This document shows, piece by piece, positions 17,436-31,080 of a DNA stretch of 64,000 bases; the stretch's first letter is position 1, and each line of letters opens with the position of its first letter. The notes beneath the pieces are model-generated. The model saw nothing but the letters and a program-made list of their open reading frames with translations. It was not told the origin of the DNA and searched no databases. The stretch comes from Pseudoxanthomonas kaohsiungensis (GTDB taxonomy: Bacteria; Pseudomonadota; Gammaproteobacteria; Xanthomonadales; Xanthomonadaceae): assembly GCF_010211765.1 (NCBI RefSeq), contig NZ_PDWO01000001.1:310001-374000 (forward strand), read 5' to 3'. Made by a program: the position numbers and the translations under genes.

Positions 17436-18257
17436 TCAGTACATCTCCCGCTGCAACCCCAGTGTCGACAGGACCTTGCTCGAGATCTCCTCGATCGAGG
17501 TATGGGTCGTGCTCAGCGTGGGAATGCGCTCGAGGCTGAACATCGCCTCGGCGGCCTGCACCTCGCGCCGGCAGGTTTCGAGCTTCGCGTAGCGCGAGTC
17601 CGGCCGCCGCTCCTGGCGGATCTGCTGCAGCCGCTCCGGATCGATGGTCAGGCCGAACAGCTTGCGCCGCCACTGCTTCAGCCGCGGGGGCAGGCGATCG
17701 CTTTCAAGGTCGCCGTCGGTCAACGGGTAGTTCGCCGCCTTGACCCCGTAGTGAAGCGCCAGGTAGACGCAGGTGGGCGTCTTGCCGGCGCGCGACACGC
17801 CGACCAGGATCACGTCGGCCTCCTCGTAGTCGAAGGCCATGCCGTCGTCGTGGGTCAGCGAATAGTTCATCGCGTTGATGCGCCGGTGGTAGGTCTCGAA
17901 GTCGACCATGCCATGCGCCTGGCCCACGCGCGCCTGCCGCGGCTGCTCGAGCTCGCGTTCGAGCGGCTCGATGAAGGGCGCGAACACGTCCAGCATCAAC
18001 GCACCGCTCTCGGCCAGGATCATGCTCAGCTGCACGTCGACGCAGGAGTTGACCACGATGGGCCGCACGCCGTGCTTGACGCCGGCGGCATGGATGCGGT
18101 CGCGCGCCTCGCGCGCCTTGTCAGGATCGTCGACGAAGGACAGGCGGTCGGTCAGGAACTGCATGCCACTGAACTGGGTGAGCAGGCTGTGGCCGATGGT
18201 CTCGGCGGTGATACCGGTACCATCGGACACGTAGAACACCGGGCGGCTGCTGGTCAT
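17436..18257 (-). CDS. ppsR: PEP synthetase regulatory protein (bifunctional kinase/pyrophosphorylase)
   Basis: 273-aa DUF299 enzyme that inactivates PEP synthase by ADP-dependent phosphorylation of a threonine next to the catalytic histidine, and reactivates it with phosphate. The N-terminal [20 protein letters not shown] and the P-loop [16 protein letters not shown] are the family signatures. It is divergent from ppsA with about 144 bases between, so regulator and target sit together. Start ATG 18257 follows a GGAG-containing site. Confidence 0.95.
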   Translation of the reverse strand: MTSSRPVFYVSDGTGITAETIGHSLLTQFSGMQFLTDRLSFVDDPDKAREARDRIHAAGVKHGVRPIVVNSCVDVQLSMILAESGALMLDVFAPFIEPLERELEQPRQARVGQAHGMVDFETYHRRINAMNYSLTHDDGMAFDYEEADVILVGVSRAGKTPTCVYLALHYGVKAANYPLTDGDLESDRLPPRLKQWRRKLFGLTIDPERLQQIRQERRPDSRYAKLETCRREVQAAEAMFSLERIPTLSTTHTSIEEISSKVLSTLGLQREMY

Positions 18258-18310
18258 GGAATCGTTTTCTCCGTCTCACACCAAAACGGCCGCATTTACA
18301 AGATTGATAT

Positions 18311-18326
18311 GCCCCGATGCTGGGGC
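18311..18326. other. Small hairpin in the ppsR-ppsA divergent region
   Basis: GCCCC-GATGCT-GGGGC forms a short symmetric hairpin between the two divergent genes, about 75 bases before the ppsA start. It has no T tail. It could be an operator or a leader structure; I cannot decide. Confidence 0.35.
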
Positions 18327-18401
18327 GCATCATAACGGTTCCACATATCTCGGGACGGCGGCCACTGCCCGGCCGGGCGGTGGCTCCATGGAGCCTCGCA
18401 C

Positions 18402-20774
<2,373 letters not shown>

Positions 20775-20798
20775 CGCGATCCGTACTGCCGGATGCAG

Positions 20799-20830
20799 GA
20801 AGGCCCACCGATCGGTGGGCCTTCTTCGTT
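20799..20830 (+). terminator. Intrinsic terminator after ppsA
   Basis: GAAGGCCCACCG pairs with CGGTGGGCCTTC around an AT centre, followed by TTCGTT. It begins 25 bases after the ppsA stop, before the convergent orn gene. Confidence 0.85.
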
Positions 20831-20900
20831 GGGGAGCTTTCCTGCCGCCGAATCCCTTCCTGGCCTTCCGTCACCTGGCCCGGATCGCCGCAGGGAGCGG

Positions 20901-21461
20901 TCAGTCGGTCGCCAGCTTCGCCAGGTGCCGGCGGTAGTGGCGCAGCTCCTCGATGGAGTCGTGGACGTCGCTCAGCGCGGTATGTGCGGCCTGCTTGCGC
21001 ACGCCGGCCAGCACGTCGGGGGCCCAGCGCCGGGCCAGTTCCTTAAGCGTGCTCACGTCCAGGTTGCGGTAGTGGAAATACTGTTCCAGCCGCGGCATCA
21101 GCCGGTGCAGGAAGCGGCGGTCCTGGCAGATCGAGTTGCCGCACATCGGCGAGGCCTTGGCCGGCACCCACTCGTTGAGGAACGTGACGGTACGCGCCTC
21201 GGCCTGGGCCAGGCTCACCTCGCTGTCGAGCACGCGCTGCCACAGGCCGGACTTGCGATGCTGGTTGCGGTTCCACTCGTCCATCGCCTCCAGCGCCGCC
21301 GCCGGATGGCCGATCGCCAGCTCCGGGCCCTCGGCCAGCACGCGCAGTTGCGAGTCGGTGACGACCGTGGCGATCTCCAGGATCGAATCGTTGCCGGTAT
21401 CCAGCCCGGTCATCTCCAGGTCGATCCAGATCAGGCGATCCTGTGCTGCTGCAATGGCCAT
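20901..21461 (-). CDS. orn: Oligoribonuclease
   Basis: 3'-5' exoribonuclease that degrades di- to pentanucleotides, including pGpG from cyclic di-GMP turnover, 186 aa. DEDDh exonuclease motifs: IDLEMTGLD (Exo I, Asp and Glu), the [16 protein letters not shown] region (Exo II), and [14 protein letters not shown] (Exo III, His and Asp). ATG 21461 gives the usual start. Divergent from a DUF2721 gene, 82 bases apart. Confidence 0.95.
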   Translation of the reverse strand: MAIAAAQDRLIWIDLEMTGLDTGNDSILEIATVVTDSQLRVLAEGPELAIGHPAAALEAMDEWNRNQHRKSGLWQRVLDSEVSLAQAEARTVTFLNEWVPAKASPMCGNSICQDRRFLHRLMPRLEQYFHYRNLDVSTLKELARRWAPDVLAGVRKQAAHTALSDVHDSIEELRHYRRHLAKLATD

Positions 21462-21543
21462 GCGTCCTCGCTTCGCGGTACTGCGCGCTTGCCAGCCGCG
21501 CGCGGACTGGCATGATAACGCAGCCCCCCGGAACCGCCCGCCC

Positions 21544-22002
21544 ATGGACTCCTCCAACACCCATGCCGTGCTGGCCGCGATGCTGGCGCCGGCTTTCTTC
21601 CTCACCGCCACCGCCTCGCTGCTGCTGTCGGCCAACAACCGCCTGGCGCGCATCATCGACCGGGCCCGCACCCTGCTGCGCGAACTGGCCGACGTCGACG
21701 ACGCCGGCGAGCGCGCGCTGTACGAACGGCGCATCGCCCTGCAGCGCCGACGCAGCCTGAACATCCTGCGCGCCGGCCAGCTGCTGTACGTGGCGATCAG
21801 TTGCTTCGTCGGCACCAGCCTGGCGGTCTCGGTCGATACCTTCACCGGGCACCGGCTGGGATCGCTGCCGATCCTGCTCGCCTCGGCCGGCGTGCTGTCG
21901 ATGTTCGCCGCCAGCCTGCTCCTGGCGCGCGAATCGACCCTGGCGGTGACCGCGATCAACGAAGAGATGGACCACCGCCCCGGCAAGCGCAAGCCCGGCT
22001 GA
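21544..22002 (+). CDS. DUF2721 family membrane protein
   Basis: 152-aa protein of unknown function. Three hydrophobic segments are visible: about residues 8-30 ([19 protein letters not shown]), 80-100 ([17 protein letters not shown]) and 110-130 ([21 protein letters not shown]). Between the first two is an Arg-rich cytoplasmic loop, [20 protein letters not shown], and [10 protein letters not shown], conserved in DUF2721. Start ATG 21544. No operon partner, since a REP doublet follows. Function unassigned. Confidence 0.8.
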   Translation: MDSSNTHAVLAAMLAPAFFLTATASLLLSANNRLARIIDRARTLLRELADVDDAGERALYERRIALQRRRSLNILRAGQLLYVAISCFVGTSLAVSVDTFTGHRLGSLPILLASAGVLSMFAASLLLARESTLAVTAINEEMDHRPGKRKPG

Positions 22003-22028
22003 GGCCGCACGTCGTTGCGCATGCACGC

Positions 22029-22103
22029 GTAGAGCGGGGCTTGCCCCGCTGCCCACGTGCCAGGACCGCCTCGCAACGGGCAGCGGGGCAAGCCCCGCTC
22101 TAC
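22029..22103. repeat. GTAG-type REP doublet, second family
   Basis: Two perfect 26-base reverse-complement arms, 22029-22054 and 22078-22103. Each opens with GTAGAGCGGGGCTTGCCCCG, a hairpin unit with the GTAG head. It differs in stem sequence from the doublet at 14489. It sits between the convergent ends of the DUF2721 gene and tadA. Confidence 0.87.
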
Positions 22104-22170
22104 CAGCCACGGCCCGGCGATGGCAGATCCGGTCCCGATGACGCCGGCGCGCTTGCGACGACGGCGCGAC

Positions 22171-22668
22171 TCAGAGCAACGGCCGGCCGCGCTTGGCCCG
22201 GAAATAGTTGCTCAGCCGGCGTCCGGCCTCCTCTCCGAGCACGCCACCCGACACCTGCACGCGATGGTTGTGCCGCGGATCGGCCAGCATGTCGAACACG
22301 CTGCCGCAGGCGCCGGTCTTGGGATCGGCCGCGCCGTACACCACGCGGGCCACCCGCGCATGGACCAGGGCCATCGCACACATCGCGCACGGTTCCAGGG
22401 TCACGTACAGGGTGCTGCCGACCAGGCGGTGGTTGCCCAGCGCCCGCCCTGCCTCGCGCATGGCCACGATCTCTGCGTGCGCGCTGGGATCGTGGTCGAG
22501 GATATTGCGGTTCCAGCCTTCCCCGAGCAGCCGTCCATCGGCACCGACCAGCACCGCGCCGACCGGGATCTCGTCGTACTCGCCCTGGGCGCGCTCGGCC
22601 AGGGCGAAGGCGTGGCGCATCCAGCGCTCGTCGAGCGTGGCCTGGTCGTCCTGGCTCATGCCCCCCAT
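22171..22668 (-). CDS. tadA: tRNA-specific adenosine deaminase
   Basis: Converts adenosine-34 to inosine in tRNA-Arg(ACG), up to 165 aa. The zinc site is HAE ([12 protein letters not shown]) and PCAMC ([16 protein letters not shown]); the glutamate of HAE is the proton shuttle. [10 protein letters not shown] and NYFRAKR at the C-terminus match TadA rather than cytosine deaminases. ATG at 22668 follows GAGAGGG; ATG 22659 (MSQDDQATL) is an alternative nine bases in. It lies 10 bases after the aldo/keto reductase gene and is probably co-transcribed. Confidence 0.94.
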   Translation of the reverse strand: MGGMSQDDQATLDERWMRHAFALAERAQGEYDEIPVGAVLVGADGRLLGEGWNRNILDHDPSAHAEIVAMREAGRALGNHRLVGSTLYVTLEPCAMCAMALVHARVARVVYGAADPKTGACGSVFDMLADPRHNHRVQVSGGVLGEEAGRRLSNYFRAKRGRPLL

Positions 22669-22678
22669 CCGCGCCCTC

Positions 22679-23665
22679 TCACCAGCGCTGGTGCACGTGG
22701 GGGCGGATGTCCTGGTCGTAGACCTGCGCCACGGCGTCCAGGGTCGCCTGCGACAGCGCGGGAAGCGTGGCCGCGGCGATATTCCCCAGCGCCTGGGCGG
22801 CCGTGCGCGCGCCGGGAATGACCACGGTCACTGCCTCGTCCATCAGGATCCAGCGCAGGGCGAGCTGGGCCATCGTCGCGCCTTCCGGCACCAGGGGACG
22901 CAGCTTCTCCACCGCCGCCAGGCCGACCTCGTAAGGCACGCCGGAGAACGTTTCGCCGACGTCGAACACTTCGCCGTGCCGGTTGAACTGGCGATGGTCG
23001 CTGTCCTCGAAACGGGTATCGCGGCCGAACTTGCCGCTGAGCATGCCGCTGGCCAGCGGCACGCGGGCGATCACCGCCACGTTGCGGCGCTGCGCCTGGC
23101 GGAAGAACAGCTCGGCCGGACGCAGGCGGAACATGTTGTAGATGATCTGGACGCTGGCCACGCCGGGGTACTCGATGGCCTTCAGGCCTTCCTCGACGCG
23201 CTCGACGCTGACGCCGTAGTGGCGCAGCTTGCCGCGCTCGACCAGGCGCTCCATCCGCTCGAACACCTCGGGGTGGTAGTAGGCGTCGGTCGGCGGGCAA
23301 TGCAGCTGGACCAGGTCCAGCACATCGAAGTCCAGGTTGCGCAAGCTGCGATCGATCCAGGCTTCGAGATTCTGCGCGCTGTAGCCGGCCACGGTCTGCT
23401 CCGGCAGCCGGCGACCGGCCTTGGTGGCCACGAACGGGCGCGCGCCGCCCCGCTCCTTGAGCACGCGCGCGATCAGCTGCTCGGAATGTCCGTCGCCGTA
23501 AACGTCCGCGGTGTCGATGAAGTCCAGACCGGCGTCGAGCGCGGCATGCAGCGCGGCCACCGATTCGGAATCGTCGACTTTGCCCCACGCCGCGCCGATC
23601 GCCCAGGCGCCGAAGCCGATCGGGGCCACGCTGCGGCCGGTGCGGCCGAAAGGTCTGTTGCGCAT
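22679..23665 (-). CDS. Aldo/keto reductase
   Basis: 328-aa NAD(P)H-dependent oxidoreductase with a TIM-barrel fold. [21 protein letters not shown] holds the catalytic Asp and Tyr, VATKAG the lysine and LVQLHCPP the histidine. The C-terminal [14 protein letters not shown] binds the cofactor phosphate. It resembles the YajO/oxidoreductase group rather than a named sugar reductase; substrate unknown. Upstream of tadA in one unit, downstream of guaA's end by about 60 bases but on the same strand. Confidence 0.88.
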   Translation of the reverse strand: MRNRPFGRTGRSVAPIGFGAWAIGAAWGKVDDSESVAALHAALDAGLDFIDTADVYGDGHSEQLIARVLKERGGARPFVATKAGRRLPEQTVAGYSAQNLEAWIDRSLRNLDFDVLDLVQLHCPPTDAYYHPEVFERMERLVERGKLRHYGVSVERVEEGLKAIEYPGVASVQIIYNMFRLRPAELFFRQAQRRNVAVIARVPLASGMLSGKFGRDTRFEDSDHRQFNRHGEVFDVGETFSGVPYEVGLAAVEKLRPLVPEGATMAQLALRWILMDEAVTVVIPGARTAAQALGNIAAATLPALSQATLDAVAQVYDQDIRPHVHQRW

Positions 23666-23724
23666 GTCAGGCTCCTGTCGCTTCTTCTACCGGCCGTGGT
23701 CCCGGACCGGGCTCGCCGCCGCGG

Positions 23725-25308
23725 TCACTCCCACTCGATCGTGGCCGGCGGCTTGCCGCTGATGTCGTAGACCACGCGCGACACCCCGCGCAGCTCGTTG
23801 ATGATGCGGTTGGACACCCGGCCGAGGAACTCGTACGGCAGGTGCGCCCAGTGCGCGGTCATGAAATCGATGGTTTCCACCGCCCGCAGCGCGATCACCC
23901 ACTCGTAGGCGCGCGCGTCGCCGACCACGCCCACCGACTTGACCGGCAGGAACACGGCGAAGGCCTGGCTGGTCTTGTCGTACAGGTCCCAGGCGCGCAG
24001 CTCCTCGATGAAGATCGCATCGGCCCGGGCCAGCAGCTCGGCGTACTCGGGCTTGACCTCGCCCAGGATGCGCACGCCCAGGCCGGGGCCCGGGAACGGA
24101 TGGCGGTAGACCATCTCGCGCGGCAGGCCCAGCTCCACGCCCAGGCGGCGCACCTCGTCCTTGAACAGTTCGCGCAGCGGCTCGACCAGGCCCAGCTTCA
24201 TGTGCTCGGGAAGGCCGCCGACGTTGTGGTGGCTCTTGATGACGTGGGCCTTGCCGGTCTTGCTGCCGGCCGACTCGATCACGTCGGGGTAAATGGTGCC
24301 CTGGGCCAGCCAGCGGGCGTTCTTCAGCTTGCCCGACTCTTCCTCGAAGATCTCCACGAACAGGTTGCCGATGATCTTGCGCTTGGCTTCCGGGTCGGCG
24401 ATGCCTTCCAGCGCCTTGAAGTAGCGCTCGTGCGCGTCGACGCGCACGACCTTCACGCCCATGCCGCCCTTGTCGGCTTCGGCGGCGAACATCGCCATCA
24501 CCTGGTCGCCTTCCTTCCAGCGCAGCAGGCCGGTGTCGACGAACACGCAGGTCAGCTGGTCGCCGATGGCCTTGTGCAACAGTGCGGCCACCACCGAAGA
24601 GTCCACGCCGCCGGACAGGCCGAGGACCACCTCGTCGGTGCCCACCTGCTCGCGCACGCGCGCGACCTGGTCCTCGATGATGTGGGCCGCCGTCCACAGG
24701 ATCTGGCAGCCGCAGATATCGACCACGAAGCGCCGCAGCAGCGCCTGGCCCTGCTTGGTATGGGTCACTTCGGGATGGAACTGCACGCCGTACCAGCGGC
24801 GCGCGTCGTCGGCGAAGGCCGCGACCGGGATCCGGTCGGTCTTCGCGGTGACGGTGAAGCCCGGCGGGGCGATGGAGACGTGGTCACCATGGCTCATCCA
24901 CACGTCCAGGCGCGGCGGCGAGCCGGGGTGGTCCTTGAGCCCCTCGAACAGGCGGTCGGCGGCCACCAGAGAGACCTCGGCGTGGCCGAATTCGCGCTGG
25001 TCGGCGGCCTCGGTGTCGCCGCCGAGCTGCTTGGCCATGGTCTGCATGCCGTAGCAGATGCCCAGGATCGGCAGGCCGCTGTCGAACACCTGCTGCGGCG
25101 CGCGCGGCGAGCCGTCGACGGTGGTCGACTCCGGGCCACCCGACAGGATGATGCCCCTGGGCGCGAATGCGGCGATCTCGGCCGGGTCATGGTCCCAGGC
25201 CCAGATTTCGCAGTAGACGCCGAGCTCGCGGATGCGACGGGCGATCAGCTGGGTGTACTGCGCGCCGAAGTCGAGGATGAGGATCTTGTCGCTGTGGATG
25301 TCGGTCAT
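23725..25308 (-). CDS. guaA: GMP synthase (glutamine-hydrolysing)
   Basis: Converts XMP to GMP, 527 aa. The class-I glutamine amidotransferase domain has Cys85 ([12 protein letters not shown]), with the His and Glu in [10 protein letters not shown]. The ATP pyrophosphatase domain has the P-loop [16 protein letters not shown], and the C-terminal dimer domain ends [13 protein letters not shown] 25308 ([21 protein letters not shown] as its opening) is the family start; a longer in-frame start at 25353 adds residues not usual in homologues. guaB lies 139 bases upstream on the same strand. Confidence 0.97.
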   Translation of the reverse strand: MTDIHSDKILILDFGAQYTQLIARRIRELGVYCEIWAWDHDPAEIAAFAPRGIILSGGPESTTVDGSPRAPQQVFDSGLPILGICYGMQTMAKQLGGDTEAADQREFGHAEVSLVAADRLFEGLKDHPGSPPRLDVWMSHGDHVSIAPPGFTVTAKTDRIPVAAFADDARRWYGVQFHPEVTHTKQGQALLRRFVVDICGCQILWTAAHIIEDQVARVREQVGTDEVVLGLSGGVDSSVVAALLHKAIGDQLTCVFVDTGLLRWKEGDQVMAMFAAEADKGGMGVKVVRVDAHERYFKALEGIADPEAKRKIIGNLFVEIFEEESGKLKNARWLAQGTIYPDVIESAGSKTGKAHVIKSHHNVGGLPEHMKLGLVEPLRELFKDEVRRLGVELGLPREMVYRHPFPGPGLGVRILGEVKPEYAELLARADAIFIEELRAWDLYDKTSQAFAVFLPVKSVGVVGDARAYEWVIALRAVETIDFMTAHWAHLPYEFLGRVSNRIINELRGVSRVVYDISGKPPATIEWE

Positions 25309-25385
25309 CGGCGGGCGGCGCGGCTCTTGGTTGATGTGGGTTGTCGCCGCCATCCGTGGCGGACCGGTCGGGGGTGGCTGCCCGG

Positions 25386-25405
25386 CCCGGCCCTTGCGGG
25401 CCGGG
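25386..25405 (-). other. Hairpin between guaB and guaA
   Basis: CCCGGCCC-TTGC-GGGCCGGG is a perfect 8-bp stem in the guaB-guaA gap without a T tail. It may set the ratio of the two products through RNA stability or partial termination; this is inference. Confidence 0.4.
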
Positions 25406-25447
25406 CGTTCGCGGACGCGCGGGGCAGTGCCTCGCAAGCGCGTCCGT

Positions 25448-26943
<1,496 letters not shown>

Positions 26944-27132
26944 CGCCCCAAGCACCCCCGCCCGGCGAGCCTTGCAAGCGGCACGCTGCATCCCGGGATC
27001 GCGCCGCCCGCGGCATGGGGCGATCACCGCCCGGGTCGGCCCGCCTTGTCGGGTAACGCCACCAGGCCGGCCCATGGCGGATCGGGGGCCTGCCGCCCCG
27101 CGGCCCCGTGATTTCGGGCCGCGAGCGATCGA

Positions 27133-27999
27133 TCAGCCGTGCCGTTCCAGGGCTTCGACCGCCTCGATCGTGTTCTGCATCAGGGTGGCCACGGTCATCG
27201 GGCCGACCCCGCCGGGCACCGGCGTGATCCAGCTGGCGCGCTGCGCGGCGGCCTCGTAGCCGACGTCGCCGACCAGGCGGCCGTCGTCGAGGCGGTTGAT
27301 GCCCACGTCGATCACCACCGCACCGGGCTTGACCCACTCGCCGGGGACGATGCCCGGCCGGCCCACCGCCACCACCAGGACATCGGCATCGCGGACGCGC
27401 GCTTCCAGCACCTCGTGCGGGGTGAACTTGTGGCAGCTGGTCACCGTGCAGCCGGCGATCAGCAGTTCCAGCGCCATCGGCCGGCCGACGTGGTTGCTCA
27501 CGCCGACGATCGTGGCGTTGCGACCGCGGACGGGGCGGTCGGTGTGGGCCAGCAGGGTCATGATCCCGCGCGGCGTGCACGGGCGCAGGCCGAACTGGCG
27601 CAGGGCCAGGTGGCCCACGTTCTGCGGATGGAAGCCGTCCACGTCCTTGCGCGGGTCGATCCGGCCGATCAGGCCGGACGCATCGGCGATCCCGGGCAGG
27701 GGCAGCTGGACCAGGATGCCGTGGATCTTCGGGTCAGCGTTGAGCTGGTCGATCAGGGCCAGGACCTGCGCCTCGGAGGTGCCGGCCGGCAGGTCGTAGT
27801 CGAACGCCTCGATGCCTACCTTTGCCGCCGCCTTGCGCTTGTTGCGCACGTACACGGCCGAAGCCGGGTCGGCGCCGACCAGGACCACCGCCAGGCCCGG
27901 TCGCGAGCGGCCGGCGGCGAGGCGGGCATCGACCCGGACCTTGAGTTCGTCGAGCAGGGCGTCGGCGACGCGGCGGCCATCGAGGATGCGAGCGGTCAT
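27133..27999 (-). CDS. folD: Methylenetetrahydrofolate dehydrogenase/cyclohydrolase
   Basis: Bifunctional one-carbon enzyme giving 10-formyl-tetrahydrofolate for purine synthesis, 288 aa. [25 protein letters not shown] holds the catalytic Tyr and Lys (YVRNKRK), [10 protein letters not shown] and [15 protein letters not shown] bind folate, and the NADP site is [17 protein letters not shown]-terminal [19 protein letters not shown] is a signature. Canonical IGRS is here VGVSNHVG, a variant at the Ser/Arg positions that may affect cofactor choice. ATG 27999. Confidence 0.95.
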   Translation of the reverse strand: MTARILDGRRVADALLDELKVRVDARLAAGRSRPGLAVVLVGADPASAVYVRNKRKAAAKVGIEAFDYDLPAGTSEAQVLALIDQLNADPKIHGILVQLPLPGIADASGLIGRIDPRKDVDGFHPQNVGHLALRQFGLRPCTPRGIMTLLAHTDRPVRGRNATIVGVSNHVGRPMALELLIAGCTVTSCHKFTPHEVLEARVRDADVLVVAVGRPGIVPGEWVKPGAVVIDVGINRLDDGRLVGDVGYEAAAQRASWITPVPGGVGPMTVATLMQNTIEAVEALERHG

Positions 28000-28073
28000 C
28001 GGGGAACTTGCGGGCGGGAGCACGGAGTGGGCACATTGTCCCTGATTCGGCTGTGGCGAGGTAGGGAAAGCAG

Positions 28074-28370
28074 ATGGTCGACACCGTACAACTGGAGGCG
28101 GCCGCATTCCGCCGGCTGCTGCAGCACCTCAACCAGGAACGCACCGATGTGCAGAACATCGACCTGATGATCCTGGCCGGGTTCTGCCGCAACTGCCTGG
28201 CCGACTGGTACCGCGAGGCGGCGCAGGAGGCTGGCGTGCCCATGGACAAGGAACAGGCGCGGCAGGCGGTCTACGGCATGCCGTTCGCCGAGTGGAAGTC
28301 GCGCCACCAGGCCGAAGCCACCCCGGAGCAGCTGGCGGCGTTCGAGGCATCCCGCGGCCGCCATGGCTGA
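28074..28370 (+). CDS. DUF1244 family protein
   Basis: 98-aa cytoplasmic protein of unknown function, all-helical by composition. Family marks: [36 protein letters not shown] and [10 protein letters not shown]. Two cysteines in CRNC could bind a metal. ATG 28074 follows AGGGAAAG. Its stop overlaps the next gene's ATG by eight bases, so the two are translationally coupled. Confidence 0.88.
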   Translation: MVDTVQLEAAAFRRLLQHLNQERTDVQNIDLMILAGFCRNCLADWYREAAQEAGVPMDKEQARQAVYGMPFAEWKSRHQAEATPEQLAAFEASRGRHG

Positions 28371-29187
28371 GCGGCCACGGCGGTGGCCGGTCGCGGCGCG
28401 CCTGGGCCTGCTGATCCTGCTCGGCTATGCCGCCATTGCCGCCCTGCTCTACGCCCGCCAGGACGCGCTGGTCTACTACCCGGCCCACACCCGGGTGGCT
28501 GCGACCCAGACGGATTTCGAAGTGCCGGTGGGCGACATCCGGCTGCGCGGCTGGCGGGTGAACCCCGGGCGGCGCGACGCCCTGCTCTACTTCGGCGGCA
28601 ACGCGGAGCGCGTCGAGTCATGGCGGGAGCCGTTCGCCGACTGGTTCACCGACCGCACCGTCTACCTGGTCGCCTACCGCGGTTACGGCGCCAGCGACGG
28701 CGAGCCTTCGGAGGCGGCGATCCTGGCCGATGCGCTGGCGATCTACGACCGGGTGCGCCGCGACCATCCCGACGGCGACATCGGCGTGGTCGGCCGCAGC
28801 CTGGGCAGCGGCGTGGCTGCGCACGTCGCCGCCCACCGTCCGGTCGCGCGGCTGGCCCTGGTCACCCCGTTCGACGGCCTGGCCGAGGTCGGCCAGGCCC
28901 ATTACCCGTGGCTGCCGGTACGCTGGCTGATGCACGAGCGCTACCCTTCGGCGGAACTGTTGCAGGACTTCGGCGGCGAGGTGCTGGTCCTGCGCGCCGG
29001 CCGCGACGCCGTCGTTCCGCCGGCCAATACCGACCGCCTGCTGCAGGCGCTGCCGCGCCCGGCCCGGGTGGTGGACTTCGCCGGGGCCGGCCACAACGAC
29101 CTCTCCGACGATGGGCGCTACGGCGCCGCGCTCGCCCGGTTCATGCGCACGGCCGACGGACCGCCACCCGGCGCTACGCGTCGGTAG
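28363..29187 (+). CDS. Alpha/beta hydrolase with N-terminal membrane anchor
   Basis: 274-aa hydrolase anchored by one helix, residues 12-28 (ARLGLLILLGYAAIAALL). The nucleophile elbow is VGRSLGSGVAAHVA (Ser), the acid is in LRAGRDAVVPPANTD, and the histidine in FAGAGHNDLS. YRGYGASDGEPSE marks the YfhR/Bem46-like group. Substrate unknown. It overlaps DUF1244 at its start and, in the convergent direction, the CPA2 antiporter gene by 14 bases at its end. Confidence 0.87.
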   Translation: MAERPRRWPVAARLGLLILLGYAAIAALLYARQDALVYYPAHTRVAATQTDFEVPVGDIRLRGWRVNPGRRDALLYFGGNAERVESWREPFADWFTDRTVYLVAYRGYGASDGEPSEAAILADALAIYDRVRRDHPDGDIGVVGRSLGSGVAAHVAAHRPVARLALVTPFDGLAEVGQAHYPWLPVRWLMHERYPSAELLQDFGGEVLVLRAGRDAVVPPANTDRLLQALPRPARVVDFAGAGHNDLSDDGRYGAALARFMRTADGPPPGATRR

Positions 29188-31012
29188 CCTCGGCGCGCCC
29201 ATCCGCCCGGTCCAGCCGCTGCGACTCGCGGCGCGGCGTGGTGAATGGCGTAGGCGTGGCCGGCGCGGTATTGCCGATGATCAGCGGGCGGCCGGCGCGC
29301 ACGTCGCCGGCGGCCACCTCCAGGGTGAAGCGCTCCGCGTCCAGGCGCCGGACCTCCTCTGACACGCTCTGGGCCTCGTCCGCATCCACGCCGATCTCCT
29401 CCAGCGCGGCGCGGCCGAACAACACCGCCGACTCGAAGGTTTCGCGGATGTGGTAGTCCACGCCCAGCGCGACCAGCTCCAGTGCGTGCTCGCGGTCGAA
29501 GGCGCGCACCAGCAGGCGGGCTTGGGAGAACTCGCCGCGGCACAACTCGACGATGCGGTTGGCCGCGGTCCGGTCGTCGATGCACACCGCGATCGCGCGC
29601 GCCTTGTCGGCGCCGCAGGCGTGCAGCACGTCCAGGCGGGTGCCATCGCCGTAGTACACCTTGAAGCCGAACTCGCCGGCGCTGCGGATCATCTCGATGT
29701 CGGTATCGATGATGGTCACGTCCACGTCGCGGGCCAGCAGCGACTGGCTCATCACCTGGCCGAAGCGGCCGAAACCGATGATCAGCACGCTGCCGGCCAG
29801 GTCCTGCGCTTCATCGATGCCCTCCATCGACGGCCCGCTGCGGTCCGGCAACAGCCGGCGCACGGCCAGCACCACCAGCGGGGTGAACGCCATCGACAAC
29901 ACCACCACCGCGGTCAGGTTGGCATTGGTGCGCGCGTCGATCACGCCGGTTGCCGCGGCGGCGGCGAACAACACGAAGGCGAACTCACCGCCCTGGGCCA
30001 TCAGCACCGCGCGATCGAGCGCCTCGGCATGCGGACTGCGCATGATCCGGGCCACCGCATAGATGCCCAATCCCTTGGCGAGCATCAGCGCGGCCACCAG
30101 CGACAGGATCAGGCCGGCATTGGAGGCGACCACCCGCAGGTCCAGGGCCATGCCCACGGCCAGGAAGAACAGGCCCAGCAGGATCCCGCGGAACGGCTCG
30201 ATGTCGGCCTCCAGCTGGTGCCGGAACGTGGATTCGGACAGCAGCACGCCGGCCAGGAAGGCCCCCATGGCCATCGACAGCCCGCCCACGTCCATCAGCA
30301 GCGCCGAGCCCAGTACCACCAGCAGGGCTGCGGCGGTCATCACCTCGCGGGCCTTGACCGCGGCCAGCAGCCGGAACAGCGGGTTGAGCAGCCAGATGCC
30401 GGCGGCGACCAGTCCCGCCAGCGCCGCCACCGCGGTGACCACGCCCAGCCAGCGGCTGTCGGCGCCGGTGTCCGGCAGCGGCGACATGAACGCCACCAGG
30501 GCCAGCAGCGGCACGATCAGCAGGTCCTCGAACAGCAGGATCGAGACGATCTTCTGCCCACGCGGCAAGGCGATGTCGCCGCGCTCGCTCAGCAGCTGCA
30601 TGACGATCGCCGTGGAGGTCAGCACGAAGCCGGCCGCGCCGATGAAGGCCGCCTTGCCCGGCAGGCCGAACAGCAGCGCGACCCCGGTCAGCACCGCGAT
30701 GCAGGTGCCGATCTGCAGCGAACCCAGGCCGAAGATCTCCCCGCGCAGGCTCCACAGGTGCGAGGGTCGCATCTCCAGGCCGATCACGAACAGGAACATC
30801 ACCACGCCCAGTTCGGCCACGTGCAGGATCGCCTGCGGATCGCTGAACCAGCCCAGCCCGAACGGCCCGATCAGCAGGCCCGCGGCCAGGTAGCCGAGCA
30901 CCGAGCCCAGGCCCAGCCGCCGGAACAGCGGCACCATGACCACCGCCGCGCCCAGCAGCCCCACCACGCGGACCAGCTGGTCGCCCATCGCGCTTTCCAC
31001 GGCCATCCTCAT
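29174..31012 (-). CDS. CPA2-family monovalent cation/proton antiporter with TrkA-N domain (KefB/KefC/YbaL-like)
   Basis: 612-aa inner-membrane transporter. Residues 1 to about 385 form 12-13 helices (VFLFVIGLEM-type motif as VMFLFVIGLEMRPSHL, LTSTAIVMQLL, LLFEDLLIVPLLAL with the transport acid). Then a cytosolic Rossmann TrkA-N domain, VLIIGFGRFGQVMSQSLL, with DTDIEMI. It resembles YbaL/KefC potassium/proton exchangers; glutathione gating cannot be told. No KefF/KefG-like partner adjoins. MRMAVESAMGDQL could also start at the inner ATG of MGDQLVRV. Confidence 0.9.
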   Translation of the reverse strand: MRMAVESAMGDQLVRVVGLLGAAVVMVPLFRRLGLGSVLGYLAAGLLIGPFGLGWFSDPQAILHVAELGVVMFLFVIGLEMRPSHLWSLRGEIFGLGSLQIGTCIAVLTGVALLFGLPGKAAFIGAAGFVLTSTAIVMQLLSERGDIALPRGQKIVSILLFEDLLIVPLLALVAFMSPLPDTGADSRWLGVVTAVAALAGLVAAGIWLLNPLFRLLAAVKAREVMTAAALLVVLGSALLMDVGGLSMAMGAFLAGVLLSESTFRHQLEADIEPFRGILLGLFFLAVGMALDLRVVASNAGLILSLVAALMLAKGLGIYAVARIMRSPHAEALDRAVLMAQGGEFAFVLFAAAAATGVIDARTNANLTAVVVLSMAFTPLVVLAVRRLLPDRSGPSMEGIDEAQDLAGSVLIIGFGRFGQVMSQSLLARDVDVTIIDTDIEMIRSAGEFGFKVYYGDGTRLDVLHACGADKARAIAVCIDDRTAANRIVELCRGEFSQARLLVRAFDREHALELVALGVDYHIRETFESAVLFGRAALEEIGVDADEAQSVSEEVRRLDAERFTLEVAAGDVRAGRPLIIGNTAPATPTPFTTPRRESQRLDRADGRAEATDA

Positions 31013-31080
31013 TCACCTCCAGGTGTGCCGGCGCAAGCGCGGGCGCGTGGGCCACCGGCCCGTCGAATGGAGGACGGCAC

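Noticed and set aside
26944-27132. Possible RNA gene or riboswitch between folD and guaB
   Set aside because: Only GC-rich sequence and weak hairpins; no recognisable purine riboswitch core.
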